Of a DNA stretch of 38,369 nucleotides, positions 25,661-33,883 are shown in pieces. Below the pieces are notes generated by a model. It saw only the letters and a program-made list of their open reading frames with translations, was not told the origin of the DNA and did not search any database. Each line of letters opens with the position of its first letter. The first letter of the stretch is position 1. Position numbers and translations under genes: made by a program. Source of the DNA: an uncultured Mycoplasmatales bacterium (lineage in GTDB: Bacteria; Bacillota_I; Bacilli_A; UBA3375); the NCBI GenBank assembly GCA_937936465.1, contig CALDDH010000014.1, positions 1 through 38,369 on the forward strand, written 5' to 3'.

Positions 25661-27682
25661 TCAATCTAATGGATATAATTCAAAATAAGCTTGAAATGAA
25701 TCTTGGGCTATATCTCTTGCTTCATAGCTTGCACTTTGTCCGTCTTGAATATAATATGGAAGAGCAACACTTACTGCAACTTCAGGATCATCATAAGGTG
25801 CATACCCAATAAATGTTGAATTATAACTTGGATAAACTGTTTTTTCCTCAGGGTCATAATAAAAAGATTCTGATGTACCTGTTTTACCCGTTGGGTTGTA
25901 TGGTTCACCTTTAAGCGTCCAAGCTGTACCACTTGCATCATTTACTGGCGCTAACAGTAATTCTTGAACATATGCAATGTCCGAATCACTCATGCTTAGT
26001 GTATTTAAAACTGTTGATTTTGGCTCCTGAATTATCACACCGGGTTGATTAAATTCACCTGGCTGATTAATTGACTGAACATAATTATACTTCATTCTTT
26101 TCCCACCATTGGCAATTGTTGAGATATATTGATTGACTTGTAAATTAGTATATGTGTCATATTGACCAATTGTTAAATCTAAATAAAACCCTGGCGAAAA
26201 ATCTGTTCCTTGAACACCTGTACTTTCAGCTTCAAAATCAATTCCCGTTGAAGTCCCTAACCCAAACTCACTTAGACCTCGTCTTAATCGAATAAAATCT
26301 TCTTCTTGAATATCTAAAGGCTGATTCGGTGTATAGACTGAATCTGCTAAAGATAATGCAACATTCCAAAAATATACATTCGATGATACGGCTATTGCTT
26401 CTCTTTCATCAACTGGCCCATAATCGTGAAATGAACTTTTAACAGGTGTTCCTTTAATATACATTGGCTCATCAACGACAACAGTATCACGTTCCCACTT
26501 GTCAGCGCCATATGCTGTTAATAATACAGCTGGTTTAACTATTGATCCGGCTTCATATGCTTTTGTAAAATTACCAATTGAATTTTCATATATTTCACCA
26601 TCAGTTGTTTTTGATTCACCAACAATGGCTAGTATATCACCAGTATTCGGATCACTTAATGTGACAAATATATCATTTAGAAATGAACCTTGATTAATAG
26701 CTAAATACCCTGTCACTATTTCTTCAATCTTTTTTTGCAATTCAATATCAATTGTTAATATAACATCATTACCCTCATTACCTTGATCTATTTCTTCCTC
26801 ATCAATTATATTACCTTCTGCATCAAAAATGAAATTATATTGTTTTGGTTTTCCTCGAAGGATCGATTCCATTTCATATTCAACGTAACTTGTTCCAACT
26901 TCTTCATTAAGTGAATATCCTAAAGATGAATAATAATCCCATGTTTCTTCGGTTATTGGGCCAACATTACCAAGAAAACTTCTCAGAGCATCACCTTCAG
27001 GGTAGACCCTTTGCCAATCGGTAGTCACATAAAAACCACCTATTTGACCAAACTCAAGCCCTAGTGCATATTGTTCTTCCACCGATAAATTTTCTTTAAT
27101 TACAACAGAATTACTAGCCGAGGCTTGGTCCATTAATGTTCTGACATATATTGTCTCAATACTATATCCATCAAATAACTGATTAATATCTTGCTGAGTT
27201 ATATTATCAGAAACTATTGCATAAGCTTCATCTAAAGACATTTCTAAATCATCATATTGTTGCCTTTGACTATCTGTCAAATATTGCTCAAATAATTTAT
27301 TACGACCATCATCATATTGATCTTCATATTGATTAATATATAATGTTTTTAAATCTGCTTGGTTTATCTCACTAGCATCAACTTTAACAATACTTGTTAT
27401 TTTTTGTGCTACTTCAAGCTTTTGTTCATTATCCATTATCCCCGAATCAACATACATCAAATTTTCTGTTTGCTTATTACCAACTAGTAAAACTTGATTA
27501 CGATCATATATTTCACCACGAGGCATCTCCTCTGTAACTGTCACAGAGTTTTGTTTAGAAGCTAAATTAATAAATCCATCACCATGTAAATAAAATATTG
27601 TAAATAATTTAATTATCATTATTATAAGTATAATTGATGTAATAACTGTAAATAAATAAATTCTTGAATTTATTTTATTCAT
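25661..27682 (-). CDS. Class B penicillin-binding protein (transpeptidase)
   Basis: This monofunctional D,D-transpeptidase cross-links peptidoglycan on the outer face of the membrane. The 673 residues comprise an N-terminal membrane anchor (about 9-32), the pedestal motif RGEIYDRN (55-62) and the transpeptidase domain with SIVK (S380 catalytic, K383), SSN (433-435) and KTGT (600-603). It could be the division (FtsI/Pbp2B-like) or elongation (MrdA-like) enzyme. No PASTA repeats are present, and the gene sits after trmN6 rather than in a division cluster, so I leave the symbol open. It ends in TGA. Confidence 0.88.
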   Translation of the reverse strand: MNKINSRIYLFTVITSIILIIMIIKLFTIFYLHGDGFINLASKQNSVTVTEEMPRGEIYDRNQVLLVGNKQTENLMYVDSGIMDNEQKLEVAQKITSIVKVDASEINQADLKTLYINQYEDQYDDGRNKLFEQYLTDSQRQQYDDLEMSLDEAYAIVSDNITQQDINQLFDGYSIETIYVRTLMDQASASNSVVIKENLSVEEQYALGLEFGQIGGFYVTTDWQRVYPEGDALRSFLGNVGPITEETWDYYSSLGYSLNEEVGTSYVEYEMESILRGKPKQYNFIFDAEGNIIDEEEIDQGNEGNDVILTIDIELQKKIEEIVTGYLAINQGSFLNDIFVTLSDPNTGDILAIVGESKTTDGEIYENSIGNFTKAYEAGSIVKPAVLLTAYGADKWERDTVVVDEPMYIKGTPVKSSFHDYGPVDEREAIAVSSNVYFWNVALSLADSVYTPNQPLDIQEEDFIRLRRGLSEFGLGTSTGIDFEAESTGVQGTDFSPGFYLDLTIGQYDTYTNLQVNQYISTIANGGKRMKYNYVQSINQPGEFNQPGVIIQEPKSTVLNTLSMSDSDIAYVQELLLAPVNDASGTAWTLKGEPYNPTGKTGTSESFYYDPEEKTVYPSYNSTFIGYAPYDDPEVAVSVALPYYIQDGQSASYEARDIAQDSFQAYFELYPLD

Positions 27683-27694
27683 AAAATAGCTCCT

Positions 27695-28430
27695 TTATAT
27701 TTGAAATATATTTTCCATTTGTTTAGTATATTGACCATTTTCTTTATATACAATTAATGGTTCTTCAACGATCATTTGATTATTACTAGTTCCTTTTTTT
27801 GCTTCAACTAAAATAGTATTAGCTGCTTTACCAAGTTTGGGATAAACAAACTGGATTCTTTTAACTGTAAACTGATATTGATTTAATAAAATAATTAATT
27901 CATCTAATCTTTGTGGTCTAAATACACAAACAAATAATCCTTGATTATCTAATAATTTTTTACTTTCGATAATAATATCTTCTAATTTGACCTCAATTTC
28001 ATGTCTAGCTGTTGAAATACGGTCATTAAGATTAATATTTGAAGTCGAATCATATTTAAAGAAAGGTGGATTTACTGTAACAATTTGAAATTTACTTTGA
28101 CCAATGAGTTTATTTACACCGATTAGATTTTGATTAATAATCTCAATTTGGGATGTTAAATTGTTAATTTCAATGCTTGCTTGTGCTAATTGACATATAT
28201 CAGTTTGTAATTCAACCGAATATATCTTTAATTGGTTTATTGCTTTTTTTCTTGTTAAAAGCATTGATACAGGCCCATTCCCCCCCACATAAATCAACAA
28301 TATTTTTTGTATTTTTTTTAATTTTAACAAAGTTACTTAAAAGAACTGAATCAATTGTATACTTACAAAAATTACTGTCCTGCACTATTTTTAAGTTTCC
28401 ATCTATCGTTAAATCATTTGTAATTTTCAT
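27695..28430 (-). pseudogene. trmN6: tRNA1(Val)-type adenine-N6 methyltransferase, frameshifted
   Basis: TrmN6 (YabB) N6-methylates a tRNA adenine using S-adenosylmethionine. Motif I reads VDLCGGNGPVSML only if the frame changes at a run of seven G on minus (28280-28286): the first frame gives ITNDLTIDGNLKIVQDSN ... VDLCGG, the second continues GNGPVSMLLTRKKA with the catalytic VNPPF. Six G would give one complete protein of about 245 residues. The position after holB and tmk is where yabB sits in Bacillus. The frameshift may be real decay, slippage-based switching or a sequencing error in the homopolymer. Confidence 0.8.
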
Positions 28431-28439
28431 TTCATTCCT

Positions 28440-29135
28440 TTATTTACCATTTATTAATTTAATCATTAAATTATCAATTTGTAAACTATAATTAATATTG
28501 TAATTAGCACGTTTTTCTAATTCGAAAGCAAACTCTAGTAGCTGATATTCTTTTTTTTCATCTAACTGTTTTTCAATTAATCTAAGTAATAGATAATACT
28601 TAACTGCATCCAGATTAATTTTATTGATTTTAATCATCGTTGAAATATATTTATCTTCTTTAAGTAAACTATCAATTTCAAATAACTGATTAAAAAAGAT
28701 CTTATCATTTGTAAATGAATCGTATTCATCAGTTGATATAATTATACTTTTAGCAAATATAGATAACTGATCTTTTTCAAAGTGAAAAATTTGTTGATCA
28801 TCATAATATATAAGTGCCCTTGATTTAATCGTATCAAGAATATTACTTTGATTGTCTATAAACATCAAATGAATACTTTCTTGATCTTCCTCCAGTAATT
28901 TCAATAGTTTATTTTGTAAAATCACACTTAATCTTTGTCCAAATTCAATTACTCCAACTTTAATTTTATTATCAGCTTCTTTATAATTAAAGTAATTAAT
29001 ATAATCTTCTGTACATTCAACAGTATACTTGCCATCAATTAAATTCATTTTCTTGATCTTAACATTATCATAACTGCTGTATTTTTGGATTGAAGCAGAT
29101 GATGGATTACAATTAGTAAAAATAATTTTAAACAT
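28440..29135 (-). CDS. holB: DNA polymerase III delta-prime-like subunit (HolB)
   Basis: Delta-prime is the structural subunit of the clamp loader. The 231-residue protein is shorter than usual (about 320), lacks Walker A, and keeps the delta-prime hallmark around residues 76-98 (VGVIEFGQRLSVILQNKLLK, then LEE, for the usual A-x-x-N-x-L-L-K-x-L-E-E) and the sensor TIKSRA. Position supports the call: it overlaps tmk by eight bases and precedes trmN6, as in Bacillus. The rest is diverged, so identity rests on motif plus synteny. Confidence 0.75.
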   Translation of the reverse strand: MFKIIFTNCNPSSASIQKYSSYDNVKIKKMNLIDGKYTVECTEDYINYFNYKEADNKIKVGVIEFGQRLSVILQNKLLKLLEEDQESIHLMFIDNQSNILDTIKSRALIYYDDQQIFHFEKDQLSIFAKSIIISTDEYDSFTNDKIFFNQLFEIDSLLKEDKYISTMIKINKINLDAVKYYLLLRLIEKQLDEKKEYQLLEFAFELEKRANYNINYSLQIDNLMIKLINGK

Positions 29136-29739
29136 TTTGGTTAACTATTCCATCAACGATTGTATCAACTATTTCATCAATTTCTAAAGTTGCATCAATA
29201 ACAGTATAACGATCAGAAAAGGTTCTACTTAATTGGATATAGCCTTGATGTACTTGGTTATGAAAATCAAGATTTTTTTGATCAAAACGATTAATTTCTC
29301 TTTCATTTTCATCTAAACGTTTCAATGATATTTCAGGTTCAATATTAAGTAAGAATGTTTTATTTGGCAAAAAATTATTGGTAGCAAATTGATTTATACT
29401 GAGTACTTGATCATATAAACCAGTTACTATTCCCTGGTATACTAATGATGAATCAACAAAGCGATCACATATAACTATGCAACCTTGCTCTAGATTCGGA
29501 ATAATCCGTCTTTGTAAGTGCTCATGCCTTGCTGCTGCAAATAATAGGATTTCAGTTTTATCTAATACTTGATTATTTAAAATAACTTCACGAATTTGTT
29601 CACTAACTTGGATTCCACCAGGTTCACGCGTTACAATATTTTTATAACCCATTTGTAAAAGTTTATGCGATACTAATTTAGAGACAGTACTTTTTCCACT
29701 ACCTTCAACACCTTCAATACTAAAGAATTTTTTTTTCAT
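29128..29739 (-). CDS. tmk: Thymidylate kinase
   Basis: Tmk phosphorylates dTMP to dTDP in the cytosol, using ATP. The 203 residues are normal length. The P-loop EGVEGSGKST (about 9-18), the DRY-like CDRFVDSSLVYQG, TREPGG and ERE in the LID region (DENEREINRFD) are all seen. ATG 29739 follows AAAGGTGA. It starts the four-gene tmk-holB-trmN6-PBP run; a TATAAT at 29761-29766 is a likely -10. Confidence 0.96.
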   Translation of the reverse strand: MKKKFFSIEGVEGSGKSTVSKLVSHKLLQMGYKNIVTREPGGIQVSEQIREVILNNQVLDKTEILLFAAARHEHLQRRIIPNLEQGCIVICDRFVDSSLVYQGIVTGLYDQVLSINQFATNNFLPNKTFLLNIEPEISLKRLDENEREINRFDQKNLDFHNQVHQGYIQLSRTFSDRYTVIDATLEIDEIVDTIVDGIVNQNV

Positions 29740-29870
29740 TTATTCACCTTTTAGACTTTTATTATACCTAAAATATTAGATATTTATTTACTATAATTAT
29801 AACATATTTAAATCTGAAAATAGAAAAGAGTTATTAAATAATTAATAAATTTTAAATAACTTAATCATAA

Positions 29871-30541
29871 TTACTTAATGATTGATTGAGCATTAACTCC
29901 ACCAACATTATAACTAGGTGTTACTATGTAATATTCTTGATTATCTTTATATGCTGCACCTTTTAGTATACCAATTATTTGAACTCCACCATTTACATAT
30001 TCATATACTGGAGCTCCTGAATCACCATTTTCTATATATGTATTTTTATAAATAGATTCAAATATCATGAAATCATTATAAATTTTTACATAATTAATAG
30101 ATATTTTTTTATTACTAATAGCACCATATATAAATGTTGGATGATTTTTTTGAAAAGTTTCTAAAGTTGAGTTTTCTAATATAACAGGTGTCATAAATTT
30201 ACTATTACCATCATATATATATGGATTTTATTTTGACTGTATGTTTTAATTAGTGCATAATCTTAACCAGGTTCATAAATTTGAAATACAACTTGACCAA
30301 TAACTTGATTTGTCTTTGCATCTACAATAACGTCTCCTTGATCTACACAATGTCCTGCAGTTACCAAATAATTATCTGGGTAAATTGAATTCTCTATTCC
30401 TGATGCATTATATCCCGAAACACATTCACCTTTCGGTGTTGATATTATTTGACCTCCTACATATTTTTCATCAGCATTTATTTTAATTTTATTTATTAAT
30501 AAAAAAGACATAATTAATATTATAATTGTTATTTTATTCAT
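29871..30541 (-). pseudogene. Secreted trypsin-fold serine protease, broken by stop and frameshift
   Basis: Two adjacent frames together encode one chymotrypsin-like protease. The first (30263-30541) has a signal peptide (MNKITIIILIMSFLLI) and the histidine motif LVTAGHC, and stops at TAA (30263-30265). In the same frame just after the stop comes DYALIKTYS, the catalytic aspartate region. A second shift, of two bases, lies in an (AT)5 tract at 30213-30222; the other frame then reads HIYDGNSKF and on to GDSGAPV, the catalytic serine. Its layout, with a short pre-domain, resembles streptogrisin-type S1 proteases. All triad residues survive, so the lesions are probably recent. Neither fragment could be active alone. 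Confidence 0.75.
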
Positions 30542-30589
30542 TTATTTTCATTTTCCTATTCTATTTATATTTTATTATTTAAAAATTAA

Positions 30590-30626
30590 TAAAAATAAAA
30601 ATGAATCTATAATTATAATAGATTCA
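30590..30626 (-). terminator. Terminator of the rel-murE-glmS operon
   Basis: Nine-base arms TGAATCTAT / ATAGATTCA with a seven-base loop (30602-30626) are followed on minus by a T-rich run, 26 bases after the glmS stop. Confidence 0.8.
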
Positions 30627-30651
30627 CTTTAAATATATAATCATTTTTAAA

Positions 30652-32421
30652 TTATTCTACGGTTACAGACTTAGCTAAATTCCTTGGTTTATCGACATCT
30701 AATTTCATACTTTGAGCTGTATGAAGTGCAATGTATTGATGAGGAATAATTGCAACTAATGGTAATAAATTATTATTACCTTCATATTCAATTACATACT
30801 CATCGCCTTTTGCAGCTGTTTCTTTTGTAGAAATAATATATGTTTCACCTTTTCTTGATTTAACTTCTTCAATGTTTGATCTTGTATGTCCACCAATTTT
30901 TGGATCAGTTATAATACCTACTATTATTTTATCTGGATCAATAAGTGAAATTGTTCCATGTTTTAATTCTCCACTAGCAAAAGCATTAACATTAATATAT
31001 GTAATTTCTTTAATTTTAAGTGCAGCTTCTTGTGATAAGTCATAATCTCTTAAGCGCCCTAAATAAAATACTTCACGATGTTGACTAATTTTTTTAGCAA
31101 GGCCTATAAATTTTTCTTTATCAGCAATTATTTTTTCTTGAAAATCTGCAACATTTAATAATTCTTGGAAAATATTATCATTCTTATTAATCATATTAAC
31201 GAGTAAACTAATTACAGCAATTTGTGAAGTATATGCTTTTGAAGAAGCTACTGATACTTCTACTCCTGCAAATAATTGAAGTGAATAATCAGCATTACGA
31301 TCCATTTGACTTCCACGAACATTTGTTACTGCTAAAACTGGATATTTATTTAATACTTGATTAAAGACAAGCATTGAATCTGCGGTTTCTCCAGATTGTG
31401 ATAAGAAGATAAAAAATGCTTCATCTTCAATTAACTTAGTTTCATATCCATATTCAGACGCAACTTTAACTTCAACAGGAATAGAAAGCTCATCTTCAAT
31501 CATTCTTTTACTTATTAACCCAGCATGGTATGAAGTTCCGCATGCAATAATATATACTTTTTTAGAAGTTTTCATTTTCTCCATTAAGTTCTCATCAAAT
31601 CCTAATGTTTGATAATTATCAACAATATTTCTTAAAGCTTTTGGTTGCTCTTCAATTTCTTTTTCTAGAAATGTACTATATTCTAACGTTGTCATTTCCT
31701 CATATTCCATATCAATAAAAGTAAACTTAATTTCTTTTTCTGACCCTTTTTGATTGTACAATTTAATTTCTTGTCCTTGCTCTGTAATATGAATATGTTC
31801 ATAATCATCAATTTGATAAAAATTTTGAACTTGATCAATTACAGCACTTGGATCTGATGAAATCGTATAAAAACCATTACCTTTCCCTATTAACATTGGT
31901 GATTTATGTTTAATTGCAAATAATTGGTTTTCAAAATCTTCATGATACATAATTATTGCATATGAACCTTCTACAACTTCTTTAAATTTACTAATTGCTT
32001 GGTGTATATCTTTAGTTTCTTTGTAAAAATTATTTAAAACATATAGCAATACTTCTGTATCTGTTTCTGATTTAAATAAGTTATTACTACAAAATTTTTC
32101 TTTTAATTCTAAATAATTTTCAACCACACCATTATGAACAATTGCCATATCTAAATCACTTGTTAAATGCGGATGAGCATTTTCAATTGCAACGCGTCCA
32201 TGCGTTGCCCAACGAGTATGACCAATTGATATATCTGCTGTTTCTTTTGTATTGTCAATTAAATCTGCTACTCGTTTGATACTTTTATTAACCTGAAGTT
32301 TATGATCTGTAACATAACTTATTCCACAAGAGTCATATCCACGATACTCAAGGCGTCTAAGTCCTTCCAAAACTATTTCATTACCTTTTTTATTCCCAAT
32401 ATACCCAACTATTCCACACAT
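30652..32421 (-). CDS. glmS: Glutamine-fructose-6-phosphate aminotransferase
   Basis: GlmS makes glucosamine-6-phosphate, the first committed step to UDP-GlcNAc for peptidoglycan. The 589 residues contain the N-terminal nucleophile MCGIVGYIG (C2 after Met removal), RLEYRGYDS, GHTRWATHG, and two SIS sugar-binding domains (CGTSYHAGL, LSQSGETADS) ending in the usual KSVTVE. AAGGAG precedes the ATG. Only 17 bases separate it from murE, so there is no room for the glmS ribozyme found in many Bacillota. Confidence 0.98.
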   Translation of the reverse strand: MCGIVGYIGNKKGNEIVLEGLRRLEYRGYDSCGISYVTDHKLQVNKSIKRVADLIDNTKETADISIGHTRWATHGRVAIENAHPHLTSDLDMAIVHNGVVENYLELKEKFCSNNLFKSETDTEVLLYVLNNFYKETKDIHQAISKFKEVVEGSYAIIMYHEDFENQLFAIKHKSPMLIGKGNGFYTISSDPSAVIDQVQNFYQIDDYEHIHITEQGQEIKLYNQKGSEKEIKFTFIDMEYEEMTTLEYSTFLEKEIEEQPKALRNIVDNYQTLGFDENLMEKMKTSKKVYIIACGTSYHAGLISKRMIEDELSIPVEVKVASEYGYETKLIEDEAFFIFLSQSGETADSMLVFNQVLNKYPVLAVTNVRGSQMDRNADYSLQLFAGVEVSVASSKAYTSQIAVISLLVNMINKNDNIFQELLNVADFQEKIIADKEKFIGLAKKISQHREVFYLGRLRDYDLSQEAALKIKEITYINVNAFASGELKHGTISLIDPDKIIVGIITDPKIGGHTRSNIEEVKSRKGETYIISTKETAAKGDEYVIEYEGNNNLLPLVAIIPHQYIALHTAQSMKLDVDKPRNLAKSVTVE

Positions 32422-32438
32422 ATTTCTCCTTGTTTATT

Positions 32439-33842
32439 TCATTTTATTAATTCTTTAATAATTGTCAAATCACCAACATATTGATCTTTTTTATTACCAC
32501 GCATTAAATATTTATCATCACCCTTAGCTAACAATACAATTGTGTCACCTTTTTTAGCAGATTTATATGCACGCTCAATTGCTTTTACTCGATCTTCAAT
32601 GTATTCAAAGTTAGTAGATTTAATTCCCAAGCTTACTTGCCTTGCTATTTCTTGTGGATCTTCATAGGCTTGATCTTCTTCTGTTAAAATAATATGATGA
32701 CTGTATTTATCAGCTATTTGACCAAGAATAGGGCGTTTAGTGACATCTCTATCTCCAGCAGATCCAAAGACAGATATTATATTCCCTTGGTTTATCTTCT
32801 CAATGTATTCAAATACTTTTTCAAATCCATCTGGTGTATGAGCATAATCAACAATAATATTTAAACCATGATTATTTTCAACTACTTCCATTCTCCCGAT
32901 AACTTGCTCAATATTTATTGAATACTTTTGAATTTCTACTAATGAATAACCCTTATCTAACACAACTGCAATTGCTCCAAGTAAATTATAAAGATTGAAA
33001 AGAGCTTTTAAATTTGTTGTAATTTTAATTTCTTGTCCTTTATAACATAGATCAAAGATTGTTTGATTTGATTCCAATATAATATTTTTAGCCATTACAT
33101 CTGACTGATTATTGACTCCATATGTAATTGTTTGACTTGGATTTATTTCTTTTAATTGACTAAAGCTTATTTGATCATCACTATTTAAAATAATCTTTCC
33201 TGTTGACTTAACTTTTGTAAATAATTTTTTTTTGGCCTCTAAATATGCATCCATTGTCTTATGATAATCTAAATGTTCATGTGTTAAATTAGTCATAATT
33301 GCATAGTCAACATCAAGAAAATCAATTCTTCTTTGTTCAAGTCCATGTGACGATACTTCAATTGAGCAACTACTAATATTCTTTTCTTGCATTTTTGCAA
33401 ATATTTGATTGTATTGATTTGGTAATAATGTTGTATACGGTGATGATATAAATTCTTGGTCATATTTAATCCCAATTGTTCCAATATAACCACTTTTTTC
33501 TTTTTTTGATATTAAATCATTGACAATCCACGCTGTTGTTGATTTACCATTAGTTCCTGTAACACCAATTATTTCCATTGTTTTTACAGGGTTGTTATAC
33601 AGCATTGCCGACTTATGATTAAAATCATATTCAATATCATTCGATTTGATATATGTAATGTTAGCTATCTCTTGATTAATTGGTTTAGTGTGATATATTA
33701 CTACTGCACCATTTTCAATTGCTTGATTGATATATTCATGTGCATCATAATTATTTCCATCAATTGCAAAAAATAAACCATTCTTTTTTATTTCCCTTGA
33801 ATCATTAGAAATATTAGTAATTTCTTGTCCATTAATTATCAT
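32439..33842 (-). CDS. murE: UDP-MurNAc-tripeptide synthetase (MurE)
   Basis: MurE adds the third stem amino acid to UDP-MurNAc-L-Ala-D-Glu. The 467 residues contain GTNGKS (96-101), EVSSHGL, TNLTHEHLDYH and GSAGDRD. The meso-diaminopimelate signature DNPR is absent; the equivalent site reads EEDQA (388-392, in LTEEDQAYEDP). This suggests an amino acid other than meso-DAP, such as lysine or ornithine, but the residue is not proven by this site alone. It is the middle gene of rel-murE-glmS, with its own possible -10 at 33865-33870. Confidence 0.93.
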   Translation of the reverse strand: MIINGQEITNISNDSREIKKNGLFFAIDGNNYDAHEYINQAIENGAVVIYHTKPINQEIANITYIKSNDIEYDFNHKSAMLYNNPVKTMEIIGVTGTNGKSTTAWIVNDLISKKEKSGYIGTIGIKYDQEFISSPYTTLLPNQYNQIFAKMQEKNISSCSIEVSSHGLEQRRIDFLDVDYAIMTNLTHEHLDYHKTMDAYLEAKKKLFTKVKSTGKIILNSDDQISFSQLKEINPSQTITYGVNNQSDVMAKNIILESNQTIFDLCYKGQEIKITTNLKALFNLYNLLGAIAVVLDKGYSLVEIQKYSINIEQVIGRMEVVENNHGLNIIVDYAHTPDGFEKVFEYIEKINQGNIISVFGSAGDRDVTKRPILGQIADKYSHHIILTEEDQAYEDPQEIARQVSLGIKSTNFEYIEDRVKAIERAYKSAKKGDTIVLLAKGDDKYLMRGNKKDQYVGDLTIIKELIK

Positions 33843-33864
33843 ATATTTAACCTTTCCATGTTAT

Positions 33865-33870
33865 ATTATA
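33865..33870 (-). promoter_or_regulatory. Possible -10 ahead of murE
   Basis: TGTTATAAT on minus in the 41-base rel-murE gap, about 22 bases before the murE ATG. No clear -35. Confidence 0.35.
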
Positions 33871-33883
33871 ACAAAAATTGAAA

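Noticed and set aside
32422-32438. glmS ribozyme
   Set aside because: Only 17 bases lie between murE and glmS, too short for the ribozyme.
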